Below are positions 32,761 to 39,161 of a DNA stretch of 64,000 nucleotides, one piece after another. The stretch covers positions 1 to 64,000 of the forward strand of contig NZ_QPNC01000020.1 in assembly GCF_003386285.1 (NCBI RefSeq). Direction: 5' to 3'. A model generated the notes under the pieces. It made no database searches. It saw only the letters and a list, made by a program, of their open reading frames with translations, and was not told where the DNA came from. Source of the stretch: Nocardiopsis sp. FIRDI 009 (GTDB lineage: Bacteria; Actinomycetota; Actinomycetes; Streptosporangiales; Streptosporangiaceae). A program made the position numbers and the translations under genes. The first letter of the stretch is position 1; each line of letters opens with the position of its first letter.

Positions 32761-32846
32761 GGGCGGGCTCCGTTCAGGGTGATCAGGGCAAGGACGGCGT
32801 AGGCGGTCAGGCACAGGGCGGCCAGGATCCACAGGGACAGGTCCAT
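32757..32846 (-). CDS. 29-residue membrane microprotein
   Basis: The product is MDLSLWILAALCLTAYAVLA followed by LITLNGARP: a single transmembrane helix with an acidic N-terminus and a short Arg-containing tail. Its ATG overlaps the WhiB-like stop (ATGA) and its own stop overlaps the GTG of the DUF4097-like gene. Such double coupling is strong evidence that it is translated. It may anchor or regulate a partner at the membrane; no family is recognised. Confidence 0.65.
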   Translation of the reverse strand: MDLSLWILAALCLTAYAVLALITLNGARP

Positions 32847-33148
32847 CACGCCGCCTCGCTGACGTCGTCGCGGAGACGGTCGATCTCCTTGGCGGTGTAG
32901 CCAGCCCACACACCAGCGGCGGGCTTCACGCGCAGGGCCAGTTCCAGGCACAGCGCCCGGGCGGGGCAGGACTCGCACAGGGCGGCTGCGGAGCGCTCGC
33001 GGAGCTTCTTGGCGGCGCGAGTCTCGCTGTAAGGGGTGGCGGTGTCGGGCTCGAAGAACAGCTCCGGCTGTGCGGCGCACGGGAGCGTGTGGTCAGCCAG
33101 ATCGGCACGGAGTCGCGCCGTGGTCTGGTCCCTCAGGTCGGGGATCAC
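32846..33148 (-). CDS. WhiB-like iron-sulfur transcription factor
   Basis: A 100-residue Wbl protein with the four cluster-binding cysteines at 24, 58, 61 and 67 (C-x33-C-x2-C-x5-C) and the GVWAG turn at 79-83, followed by a basic helix. Wbl proteins carry a 4Fe-4S cluster and usually work with the sigma-70 region 4 of the housekeeping sigma factor. GTG at 33148 follows GAGGAGG with 5-nt spacing. It is the first gene of the leftward operon and is divergent from the GntR gene. It may activate element transfer or replication genes in response to redox or NO signals, which is inference. Confidence 0.88.
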   Translation of the reverse strand: MIPDLRDQTTARLRADLADHTLPCAAQPELFFEPDTATPYSETRAAKKLRERSAAALCESCPARALCLELALRVKPAAGVWAGYTAKEIDRLRDDVSEAA

Positions 33149-33180
33149 AGAACCTCCTCGGGTCGGAAACGACGCCCAGA

Positions 33181-33205
33181 TCCTGCTGGCGGCTATGAAG
33201 CAGGA
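33181..33205. repeat. Constant-loop stem-loop 5 (truncated stem)
   Basis: TCCTGCT/AGCAGGA form a 7-bp stem around the loop GGCGGCTATGA, 33 nt upstream of the WhiB-like start in its leader. The 29 bp at 33181-33209 equal those at 31031-31059, but the outer part of the left arm is different here, so the stem is shorter than in copy 4. Confidence 0.65.
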
Positions 33206-33315
33206 GCCGAGCAACTCATCTAGGCAACATGGTTGTCTGGGTTGCATGGGTAAGTCAAGAGGGTGGGAAGATTTTTCTTCTGGGTCTCCTAGGCAGGCGG
33301 GCGTAGGCTGGGGGC

Positions 33316-33693
33316 ATGAGCGTTGAGCCAGCAGAAGCCCCCCGACTCGATCCGACCGACACGCGCCCCAAGTTCCGCCAGATCGCGAGCGCGATCCGCG
33401 CGTCGATCGAGGCGGGGGAGTACCCCGACGGCAAACTGCCGTCCGGCCCCCAGCTCGCAGAGCAGTACGACGTGGCTCGAATGACCATCTCGGATGCCAT
33501 ACGCGAGCTGAGGGACGAAGGTCTTGTGGTCTCCAAGCAAGGTGTCGGCGTGTTCGTGAGGGAGCGGAATCCAGCGGACGGAGAGAGAAGCGCGAAGGCC
33601 GAACTACGAGAGGTCCATGATGAACTGGCACGACTCCAAGCACAGCTCGAAAACGTCCAAGTGAAGATTCGCTCACTCATCGATCAGTCCTGA
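33316..33693 (+). CDS. GntR family repressor (KorSA-like)
   Basis: A 125-residue protein with an N-terminal GntR winged helix at about 18-80 (KFRQIASAIRASIEAGEYPD; LAEQYDVARMTISDAIREL). A short C-terminal helical stretch (88-123) follows in place of an effector domain. Short GntR proteins divergent from the transfer genes are the KorSA-type master repressors of AICEs, silencing replication and transfer and autoregulating. Its 170-bp upstream region is shared with the WhiB-like operon. It ends one base before the convergent 54-residue membrane gene. Confidence 0.85.
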   Translation: MSVEPAEAPRLDPTDTRPKFRQIASAIRASIEAGEYPDGKLPSGPQLAEQYDVARMTISDAIRELRDEGLVVSKQGVGVFVRERNPADGERSAKAELREVHDELARLQAQLENVQVKIRSLIDQS

Positions 33694-33694
33694 T

Positions 33695-33859
33695 CTACAA
33701 GGACTCGACAAACGTGCCGACAGCATCTGCGGCAGTGAAGAGACCGCTTGCGATTCCGGACACGATGCTGGCGGCAACCTCAGGGCTCTGAATTACGAAG
33801 ATCAGGAACACGATCGTGACGACATACGGCCAGATCTTCTTCGGCTGAGTGGGAATCAT
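33695..33859 (-). CDS. Small membrane protein, function unknown
   Basis: A 54-residue protein starting MIPTQPKKIW. It has one strong transmembrane helix (residues 11-25, YVVTIVFLIFVIQSP) and a second amphipathic stretch (VAASIVSGIASGLF). GGGAAGAAG lies before the ATG at 33859; a longer in-frame start at 33904 lacks a ribosome-binding site. It is convergent with the GntR gene and divergent from the XRE gene, with a dense operator cluster between. No family is recognised. Confidence 0.55.
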   Translation of the reverse strand: MIPTQPKKIWPYVVTIVFLIFVIQSPEVAASIVSGIASGLFTAADAVGTFVESL

Positions 33860-33924
33860 GGATTCTTCTTCCCGTGGGGGGATCGGGCTCTTAAAAGAAT
33901 CCATGAACCACTGTCTGCGGGTAA

Positions 33925-33980
33925 GTGACATCACAGGTGTCAGTGGGTGACAAACCTGGTGACAAGCGCTTGTCACCAGG
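33925..33980. promoter_or_regulatory. GTGACA-repeat operator with 26-bp perfect palindrome
   Basis: CCTGGTGACAAGC at 33955-33967 is followed immediately by its exact complement to 33980, a 26-bp palindrome. Together with GTGACA at 33925, GTGTCA at 33937 and GTGACA at 33947 it forms an array of hexamers spaced 10-12 bp apart. The array lies 60-115 bp before the XRE gene and in the leader of the divergent 54-residue gene. It is probably the binding region of the XRE regulator, though an origin or clt function is possible. Confidence 0.65.
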
Positions 33981-34041
33981 GCACCACTGGCACGCGGGCC
34001 GGGGGTAAGGAAAGCTAGGAACACCTATCTAGGAGGCGCAG

Positions 34042-35262
34042 ATGGATGATCGTCCCGCGTGGGCAAGACGACTCACAGCCGAACGAGAGGCCCGGGGTTG
34101 GTCGCAAACTCGAGTGATCACGGCGATGCGCCTGCACTCGAAGAGCGCTCTCCCCAGTGATGACTCTCTGCTCCGCTCCTGGAAGCGCTGGGAGACGGGG
34201 GCCGCGAAGCCTTCATCCCAGTACCAGTCCCTGATCGCCTCGGTCTTCGGGACGGTGACCACCAGCATCTTTCCGGTGCAGGCACGCCGTGACGCAGGGG
34301 CGGAACTCGCTGTCACGGGTATGGAGACCTATGACATCTTGGCCAGGCTCCAAACCTCGGACATCGACGCCTCGATGATCGAGGCCCTGCACATCACCAC
34401 TGACCGTCTGGCGTCCGAGTACCCCTACATGCCCAGCGAACAGCTGTTGGTCGAAGCACGCCAGTGGCTGCGCAGGGTCGCCGGACTCCAGAGTCAGCGA
34501 CTGACCTTCTCCCAGCACCGTGAGGTCCTGGTGACTGCGGGATGGCTCGCGCTTCTCGTGGCGTGCCTGGAGCACGACATGGGAGACCCCCGATCAGCTG
34601 AGGCGACGAGGAAGGCCGCTATGGCACTCGGGCGTGAGGCCGGTCACCCGGAGATCGGTGGTTGGGCTCACGAGATTCGTGCCTGGATGTCCCTCACCCG
34701 TGGAGATCTGCGAGGTGTGGTCGCAGCGGCGCAGGAAGGTCGCGAGGTCTCGGAAGGCTACGGGGTCAACGTTCAACTTGCGGGGCAGGCCGCCAAGGCG
34801 TGGGCGCGGTTGGGTGATCGCCGCCAGACCGAGTTGGCCTTGGAGGAGGGGAGGAAGGCCCTGGAGCGACTCCCCCACCCCGAGAATCTCGAGAATCATT
34901 TCGTGGTCGACCCCACGAAATTCGACTTCTACGCAATGGACTGCTATCGCTACCTCGGTGAGGATGCCCTCGCTTCGAATCTTGCGCGTGTGGTCATCGA
35001 ATCAGGAACCGACTTCGATGGAACCGAGCGAACGCCGATGCGTATCGCTGAGGCCCGTATCACCCTCGGTGTGGCAGCTGCGAGGGAAGGCGACCTCGAC
35101 CAGGCCATCGCGTACGGTGATCAAGCACTGGAGTCTGGAAGGAAGTCCATCCCATCCCTCCTTATGGTGAGTCGAGATCTAACAGAGGTGCTCCGCGCGC
35201 GCTACCCCTCAGAAAAAGAGTCAAACGAGTTCTTCGAGCGCCTTTCTGAGATCCGTCCCTGA
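34042..35262 (+). CDS. XRE-family regulator with TPR-like C-terminal domain
   Basis: A 406-residue protein. The N-terminal helix-turn-helix (6-72) reads LTAEREARGWSQTRVITAMR, followed by a W-containing helix typical of XRE domains in actinomycete plasmids. The remainder is all-helical with TPR-like repeats (EATRKAAMALGREAGHPEIG; QAAKAWARLGDRRQTELALE). This architecture resembles peptide- or ligand-sensing regulators such as the RRNPP/NsdA-like families, so signal-controlled transfer is possible. AGGAGG precedes the ATG. GC content is much lower than in the flanks, supporting recent acquisition. Confidence 0.8.
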   Translation: MDDRPAWARRLTAEREARGWSQTRVITAMRLHSKSALPSDDSLLRSWKRWETGAAKPSSQYQSLIASVFGTVTTSIFPVQARRDAGAELAVTGMETYDILARLQTSDIDASMIEALHITTDRLASEYPYMPSEQLLVEARQWLRRVAGLQSQRLTFSQHREVLVTAGWLALLVACLEHDMGDPRSAEATRKAAMALGREAGHPEIGGWAHEIRAWMSLTRGDLRGVVAAAQEGREVSEGYGVNVQLAGQAAKAWARLGDRRQTELALEEGRKALERLPHPENLENHFVVDPTKFDFYAMDCYRYLGEDALASNLARVVIESGTDFDGTERTPMRIAEARITLGVAAAREGDLDQAIAYGDQALESGRKSIPSLLMVSRDLTEVLRARYPSEKESNEFFERLSEIRP

Positions 35263-35308
35263 ATATTCACATGATCCAACCCCCACTCCTCAACGGAGGG
35301 ATCAGAGA

Positions 35309-35665
35309 ATGTTCAAACGCGGTGACGGAGTCATCACAACCAAGGCGCTCGGGATGCTGGGAGATGTACCCAGCGGCTCATTCGGCGTAGTTCAGGAAGC
35401 CGGATTCCTGGGTGACTACACCGTCCAGGTCATCCCTGGAGATCGTGTTCTCCACGGAGTCAGGGGCAGCGACTTGACTCCGGCGACAGACCTCCCTTGG
35501 TGGGCTCAGCGGGCACCGCAACGTCAGGTCGACATCGAGGATGCCCCCCTGAGTGTCTCCACACCACCTCGTGACGGAGTCTCTGTCCTCGGATGGCTGG
35601 TGCGTCTCGTAGTGGCTGGACTGCTGGTGCTTATGGCTCTCTACGGACTGAGCGCTTGGACGTGA
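35309..35665 (+). CDS. Hypothetical protein with C-terminal transmembrane helix
   Basis: A 118-residue protein. Residues 1-55 look like a small beta domain (GDGVITTKALGMLGDVPSGS, then FGVVQEAGFLGDYTVQVIPG), resembling a KOW or SH3-like barrel. After a Pro-rich linker a single helix (LGWLVRLVVAGLLVLMALYG) anchors the C-terminus. GGAGGGATC precedes the ATG. It follows the XRE gene by 46 bp in the same direction and is likely co-transcribed. No known AICE function is recognised. Confidence 0.6.
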   Translation: MFKRGDGVITTKALGMLGDVPSGSFGVVQEAGFLGDYTVQVIPGDRVLHGVRGSDLTPATDLPWWAQRAPQRQVDIEDAPLSVSTPPRDGVSVLGWLVRLVVAGLLVLMALYGLSAWT

Positions 35666-35700
35666 GCGGTGTAGGGGACGTGGCGTAAGGAGTGTCCCAC

Positions 35701-35778
35701 GTGTCCGACTGTCCGACTGAGTCTTTGACCAGCAAAAACAGCCCGGACACCCCAGGATCGGCAGTGTCCGACTGTCCG
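35701..35778. repeat. Paired GTGTCCGACTGTCCG repeats, inverted relative to the rep 3' end
   Basis: GTGTCCGACTGTCCG occurs at 35701-35715 and 35764-35778. Its complement occurs at 23625-23639 and 23689-23703, inside the end of the RepA-like gene. The pair spacing is 63 bp here and 64 bp there. The intervening 50 bp are also partly alike, for example a shared CGGACACCC segment. Each unit is itself a tandem TGTCCGAC octamer. This may be an iteron-type origin element or a decayed inverted copy of the rep 3' end. Confidence 0.65.
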
Positions 35779-35785
35779 GTCGAGA

Positions 35786-35812
35786 GGCTGAAACACGGGG
35801 GGTGTTTCAGCC
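35786..35812. terminator. Hairpin downstream of the 118-aa gene
   Basis: GGCTGAAACAC (35786-35796) and GTGTTTCAGCC (35802-35812) form a perfect 11-bp stem around five G residues. It lies 120 bp after the stop of the 118-aa gene and next to the GTGTCCGACTGTCCG repeats. It could terminate the XRE transcript or be part of a replication origin. Confidence 0.5.
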
Positions 35813-36017
35813 AGCTTGGTTCGCGGTGGACCGTGAGCAGGTGCTCAAGGACCTGAAAAATCGACCTCACCAGATGCTCTCAGACAGGCGAACGTAACCG
35901 TTCGAAGGTGATCCATCGTGGTCTCAACAGCCATGCGCACAGGGCGTCTCAGGAAGCCGTCGACGGCAGACAACCACGGCATCCCGTGGACGTCCGTGGA
36001 CGGATGAGACTGAGCTG

Positions 36018-36125
36018 TTGAAGTGCGTGGATCTGACGATCGACATCGGAGTGATGAGCGCAAAGGAGGCCGCGGCCGAGATCCTCGGAGCGTTCGTCCA
36101 TCAGGCGGGGGACGTCTCCAGTTGA
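36018..36125 (+). CDS. Possible small ORF or gene remnant
   Basis: A 35-codon frame (TTG at 36018, with GTG 36027 and ATG 36054 as alternatives) encodes LTIDIGVMSAKEAAAEILGA followed by FVHQAGDVSS. The helix looks protein-like, and the frame stops shortly before a strong terminator. It has no clear ribosome-binding site and may be the end of a lost gene. Confidence 0.3.
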   Translation: MKCVDLTIDIGVMSAKEAAAEILGAFVHQAGDVSS

Positions 36126-36153
36126 GCATCGGTCATCGAATGCGGCGGAGAGG

Positions 36154-36188
36154 AAGGGGGCCAGACGCTGTCTGCGTCTGGCCCCCTT
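36154..36188. terminator. Strong bidirectional terminator near attR
   Basis: AAGGGGGCCAGACGC and GCGTCTGGCCCCCTT form a 15-bp perfect stem with a 5-base loop (TGTCT). The A-A and T-T ends make it suitable in both directions. It isolates the element's rightward transcripts from the att site and the host gene. Confidence 0.75.
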
Positions 36189-36233
36189 GGCGTTCTCGGG
36201 GCCTGCCGAACCGGTGTTTCGCTCTCTCCTTGG

Positions 36234-36255
36234 GGTGCCTAACAGGGGGCCTAAC
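36234..36255. repeat. Putative integrase arm-type sites, attR side
   Basis: GGTGCCTAAC at 36234-36243 and GGGGCCTAAC at 36246-36255 are direct repeats with a 12-bp period, 57 bp from the attR core. The attL side has the same motif, period and orientation at 22032-22052. Confidence 0.55.
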
Positions 36256-36302
36256 CCAGACGGACGCCTATGGACACCGTCGGACGTTGACGGACTTCCA
36301 AG

Positions 36303-36656
36303 TCAGGGTCCGTTGCCCTCGGTCAGGTCGGGGGCGTAGTACTCGTCCAGGGGGATGGGCCCCCGGTAGCCCTGGCACATGCACTGCCGATAGGTGGAAC
36401 CGGCCTGCCCGGTCCACCTACCGGGGATGACCACCTGGGTCTGGCACTTCTTGGTCTCCTTGTCGTGGAAGACCAGGTGGTGGCCGCAACCGCAGAGCGG
36501 CTGCGGTTGCTGCTGTCCGCCCTGCACGGCCCGGTGCTGCTCGTACTGGCGCTGGTGGGCCAGGGAGGCGCGCACCTGGCGCCTCGCCACCTGGCGTCCG
36601 GCGACGAACCCGACCACCGCGATGACCGCCCCGACCACCATAGACACCGGCTCCAT
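36303..36656 (-). CDS. Host gene of integration: small membrane-anchored Cys-rich protein
   Basis: A 117-residue protein. Residues 4-22 form a transmembrane helix (VSMVVGAVIAVVGFVAG), followed by an Arg/Gln-rich stretch. A Cys/His cluster comes next (CGCGHHLVFHD, KKCQTQ, RQCMCQG) that could bind zinc, and a Tyr-rich end. The ATG at 36656 follows GGGAAGGGAG; longer frames upstream lack coding features. The final residues are supplied by the inserted element: it ends EGNGP, where the displaced native end at 21901 reads EGNNP. The cellular function is unknown. The gene is intact, which explains why integration here is tolerated. Confidence 0.8.
   Translation of the reverse strand: MEPVSMVVGAVIAVVGFVAGRQVARRQVRASLAHQRQYEQHRAVQGGQQQPQPLCGCGHHLVFHDKETKKCQTQVVIPGRWTGQAGSTYRQCMCQGYRGPIPLDEYYAPDLTEGNGP
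36312..36389. repeat. attR core: 78-bp direct repeat
   Basis: Identical to 21910-21987. It encodes the C-terminal 26 residues of the host protein up to EGN. The last codons and the TGA stop (36303-36311) come from the element side, so integration keeps the host gene complete. Confidence 0.93.
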
Positions 36657-36815
36657 CGGGCGGCTCCCTTCCCTTGTCGCACACGGCGCCCGGTTCCGGG
36701 CGCCACCATTGTCTCCCATCATTGGGCGCACAGGAATCCGGTTCCGTTCCCGCACCGTGTCCGTGGCCGCTCCGCGTGCCCGGGACGGAGCCACGACCTC
36801 GCCCGGCCCGTCCGC

Positions 36816-37688
36816 CTACGACCCGGTCCGGTCCTCGCGCAACCCCTTGAGCGTGGCGACGTCGGCCGCGTGCGGTTCGGCCGGGCCGGGCGTCTCCAGG
36901 ATCAGCGGAACTCCGGCGGTCACCGGGTGCGTGAACAGCTCCCCGAACGGCTCGGAGCCGATGTGCCCCGCGCCGATGTTCTCGTGCCGGTCCTTCCTGC
37001 TCCCGCACGGCTCCTTGGAGTCGTTGACGTGGATCACCCGCAGCCGGTCCCGCCCCACGACCTCGCCGAAGCGGTCCAGCGCCTCGCGCATGCCCTCCGG
37101 GGTGGAGATGTCGTGCCCGGCGGCGAACATGTGCGCCGTGTCCAGGCACACGCCCACGTTCCCGTGCCAGTCCAGGGCCTCGAGGTAGGGCACCAGGTCG
37201 TCGACGGTGGCGCACAGCACCTGCCCCTGCCCGGCCATCGGCTCCAGGAGCACCGGCGGCACGTCGTCGCCGAGCCGCTCCAGCAGCGGCATCAGCCGGT
37301 CCCGGGTGCGCTCCAGGCCGGCCTCCCGGCCGCCCGAGACCGCCGACCCGGTGTGCACGACCACCCCGCGCGCGTTGATCTGCCCGCCCCGGACCAGGGC
37401 GTGCTCCAGGGAGCGGACCGACTTCTGCGCGGTCTCGTCGCTGGGCGTGCCCAGGTTGATCAGGTAGGGCGCGTGCACGAAGAGCGGCAGTCCGGTGCGC
37501 TCGCGCATGCGCGCGTCCTGCTCCGGGTCGCCTCCGTTGGTCGCCCATCCGCGCGGGTTGGACACGAACACCTGTACCGTCTCGGCGCCGATCTCCTCGG
37601 CGTAGGCCAGACCCTTGGTCGCCATGCCGCCCGCGACCGGGACGTGCGCTCCGACCGGGGACTGGGGTCGCTGCTCTTCTTTGTTCAT
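36816..37688 (-). CDS. nfo: Deoxyribonuclease IV (AP endonuclease, Nfo family)
   Basis: A 290-residue TIM-barrel AP endonuclease. It has the expected metal-ligand segments: GAHVPVAGG near 13, VHAPYLINL near 70, HTG near 111, LEPMAGQG near 147, CLDTAHMFAAGHD near 182-194, IHVNDSKEPCGSRKDRHENI near 219-238 and ILETPG near 270. These correspond to the three-zinc site. It cleaves 5' of abasic sites in base excision repair. Length and motif spacing are normal for the family. Confidence 0.93.
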   Translation of the reverse strand: MNKEEQRPQSPVGAHVPVAGGMATKGLAYAEEIGAETVQVFVSNPRGWATNGGDPEQDARMRERTGLPLFVHAPYLINLGTPSDETAQKSVRSLEHALVRGGQINARGVVVHTGSAVSGGREAGLERTRDRLMPLLERLGDDVPPVLLEPMAGQGQVLCATVDDLVPYLEALDWHGNVGVCLDTAHMFAAGHDISTPEGMREALDRFGEVVGRDRLRVIHVNDSKEPCGSRKDRHENIGAGHIGSEPFGELFTHPVTAGVPLILETPGPAEPHAADVATLKGLREDRTGS

Positions 37689-37760
37689 AGCGGGGACCAG
37701 CCTAGACGCAGATGGTCGCGGGTCCGGCCGCGCCGGGCGGGCGCGGCCGCAGACGCCCGC

Positions 37761-39140
37761 TCACCCCAGCGGCGGGATCCGGTGGTTGGGCAGGATCACC
37801 TCGCGCGGGTCGTACCCGGCCCTGATCCGGGACAGGCGGTCGAAGTCCTCCGCCGCGAAGGCATCCCGGACCTCGGCGTCGGTGAGCGGACCGAAGCTGA
37901 ACCCGAGCGAGCGCCCACGGGCCCGGTCGGCCAGGAGTGACGCGACCTCGTCCCGGAGCGCGCGCCGCTCGGGACCGTCCTCGCCGCCGACGGTGAGCAC
38001 GGTCACCGAGTAGGCGGCGTCGCGATGGCCGACCGCGTTGGGCCGTTCCGGCGGACGCGCCAGGGCGCCGCCGAGGTGGCGGAGCCCGACCACCGCAGTG
38101 AACGGCAGACCGGGGCCGGTCAGTTCGGTCAGCCGCGCGGTGGCGGCCGGGTCCAGTCCGTCCACCAGGAGGTTGCGCGACCGGTAGCCGTGCGGGCGGT
38201 CGGGTTCGGCGTAGACCCCGCCCGACTCCGCGTAGGGCAGCTCGCCCAGCGCGTCCATGAGGACGGGCCCGGCGGAGCGCAGCGGTTCCACCACGGCCGG
38301 CCCCCGCTCGGGTCGGCCCGCCCAGGCCACCGCCACCTGCGCGACGTGCCTGCCCCGCAGCGGTCCGGGCACCCCCGGCGCGTCGGGCAGGACCAGCTTC
38401 GTCAGGCCCGAGGTCAGCTCCTCGGGCACCGCCTCGGTCCACGAGCGCCAGGCGTCCAGGATCTCGGGCGCCCGGTCGGCGTCGAGGTACAGGCTGCCGC
38501 CGTAGAACCGGTCGACCGGGAAGAGCGCGATCTCCATCCCGGTGACCACGCCGAAGGAGCCGCCACCGCCGCGCACGGCCCAGAACAGGTCCGGTTCCTC
38601 CTCGGCCGAGACGCGGCGCGACCGCCCGTCCGCGGTCACCACGTCGAACCGCCTCACGTGGTCGGCGGCGTACCCGTGGGTTCTGCCCAGCAGACCCACA
38701 CCCCCGGTCAGCGTGTACGGAACCGCGCCGACACCCGGGGCGCTCCCGGACAGCGGGGCCAGCCCGTACTCGGCGGCGGCCGCGATGACGCGGGCCCAGG
38801 GGGCGCCCGCCGCCACCCACGCCGTGTGCCGGTCGGGGTCCACCCGCACCTCCGCCAGCCGCCGGGTGCTGATCAGCACGCCCCCGTCCAGGGGAACCCC
38901 CACCCCGTGGCCGCTGGCCTGGACCGCGACCCGGAGCCCGTGGTCCGCCGCGACGGCCACGGCCACGCCGACATCCCGTGCGTCGGCCGCGCCGACCACG
39001 GCCGCGGGCCGGTGCCCGCCCAGCAGTTGGAGCCCGGCGCGCTCCGCGTCGTACCCGTCCTCCGCCGGTGACAGCACCGGTCCGGAGACCCGCGCGACCA
39101 GCGCCCGTGCCACGTTCGTGTCCTGCGTCGTCTGCGTCAT
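37761..39140 (-). CDS. FAD-binding oxidoreductase (berberine-bridge-enzyme-like)
   Basis: A 459-residue PCMH-type flavoprotein. AVQASGHGVGVPLDGGVLI near 72-90 contains the His that commonly links FAD covalently, and GVGAVPYTLTGGVGLLGR near 135-152 is the second FAD-contacting loop. VRGGGGSFGVVTGMEI lies near 193-208, and the C-terminal BBE motif is seen around the RIRAGYDPREVILPNHRI end. It is divergent from a YafY/WYL regulator, with a palindrome in the 60-bp gap, so it is probably controlled by that regulator. The substrate is unknown; relatives oxidise sugars or secondary metabolites. Confidence 0.88.
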   Translation of the reverse strand: MTQTTQDTNVARALVARVSGPVLSPAEDGYDAERAGLQLLGGHRPAAVVGAADARDVGVAVAVAADHGLRVAVQASGHGVGVPLDGGVLISTRRLAEVRVDPDRHTAWVAAGAPWARVIAAAAEYGLAPLSGSAPGVGAVPYTLTGGVGLLGRTHGYAADHVRRFDVVTADGRSRRVSAEEEPDLFWAVRGGGGSFGVVTGMEIALFPVDRFYGGSLYLDADRAPEILDAWRSWTEAVPEELTSGLTKLVLPDAPGVPGPLRGRHVAQVAVAWAGRPERGPAVVEPLRSAGPVLMDALGELPYAESGGVYAEPDRPHGYRSRNLLVDGLDPAATARLTELTGPGLPFTAVVGLRHLGGALARPPERPNAVGHRDAAYSVTVLTVGGEDGPERRALRDEVASLLADRARGRSLGFSFGPLTDAEVRDAFAAEDFDRLSRIRAGYDPREVILPNHRIPPLG

Positions 39141-39161
39141 GCGGCCAACCTAGGAGGCGAT

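Larger units (their letters stand above)
35666..36302. other. 637-bp non-coding right end of the element
   Basis: No convincing full gene lies here. It holds the GTGTCCGACTGTCCG repeat pair, two hairpins, a possible 35-codon fragment at 36018-36125, a strong terminator at 36154-36188 and the arm-type integrase sites. Density of repeats and absence of genes make it the best candidate for a cis-acting region (origin, clt or attR regulatory arm). Confidence 0.6.
21910..36389. mobile_element. Actinomycete integrative and conjugative element (AICE)
   Basis: The element spans two perfect 78-bp att repeats and contains a full AICE gene set. It has tyrosine integrase and excisionase, a replication module (RepA-like ATPase, primase-polymerase) and a double-stranded-DNA translocase of the FtsK/Tra type with small spread-like membrane proteins. 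It also has a Nudix (Pif-like) protein and a GntR (KorSA-like) repressor. Many element genes, especially int, xre/TPR and the 118-aa gene, have clearly lower GC than their flanks, supporting horizontal acquisition. The target is the 3' end of a small zinc-finger-like membrane protein gene, with no tRNA at either end. All modules look intact, so mobility is plausible. Confidence 0.92.

Noticed and set aside
23566-33205. Reading the shared-loop hairpins as a CRISPR array or as MITEs
   Set aside because: There is no regular spacing or spacers. The stems differ among copies and lack terminal inverted repeats with target duplications, so neither model fits.
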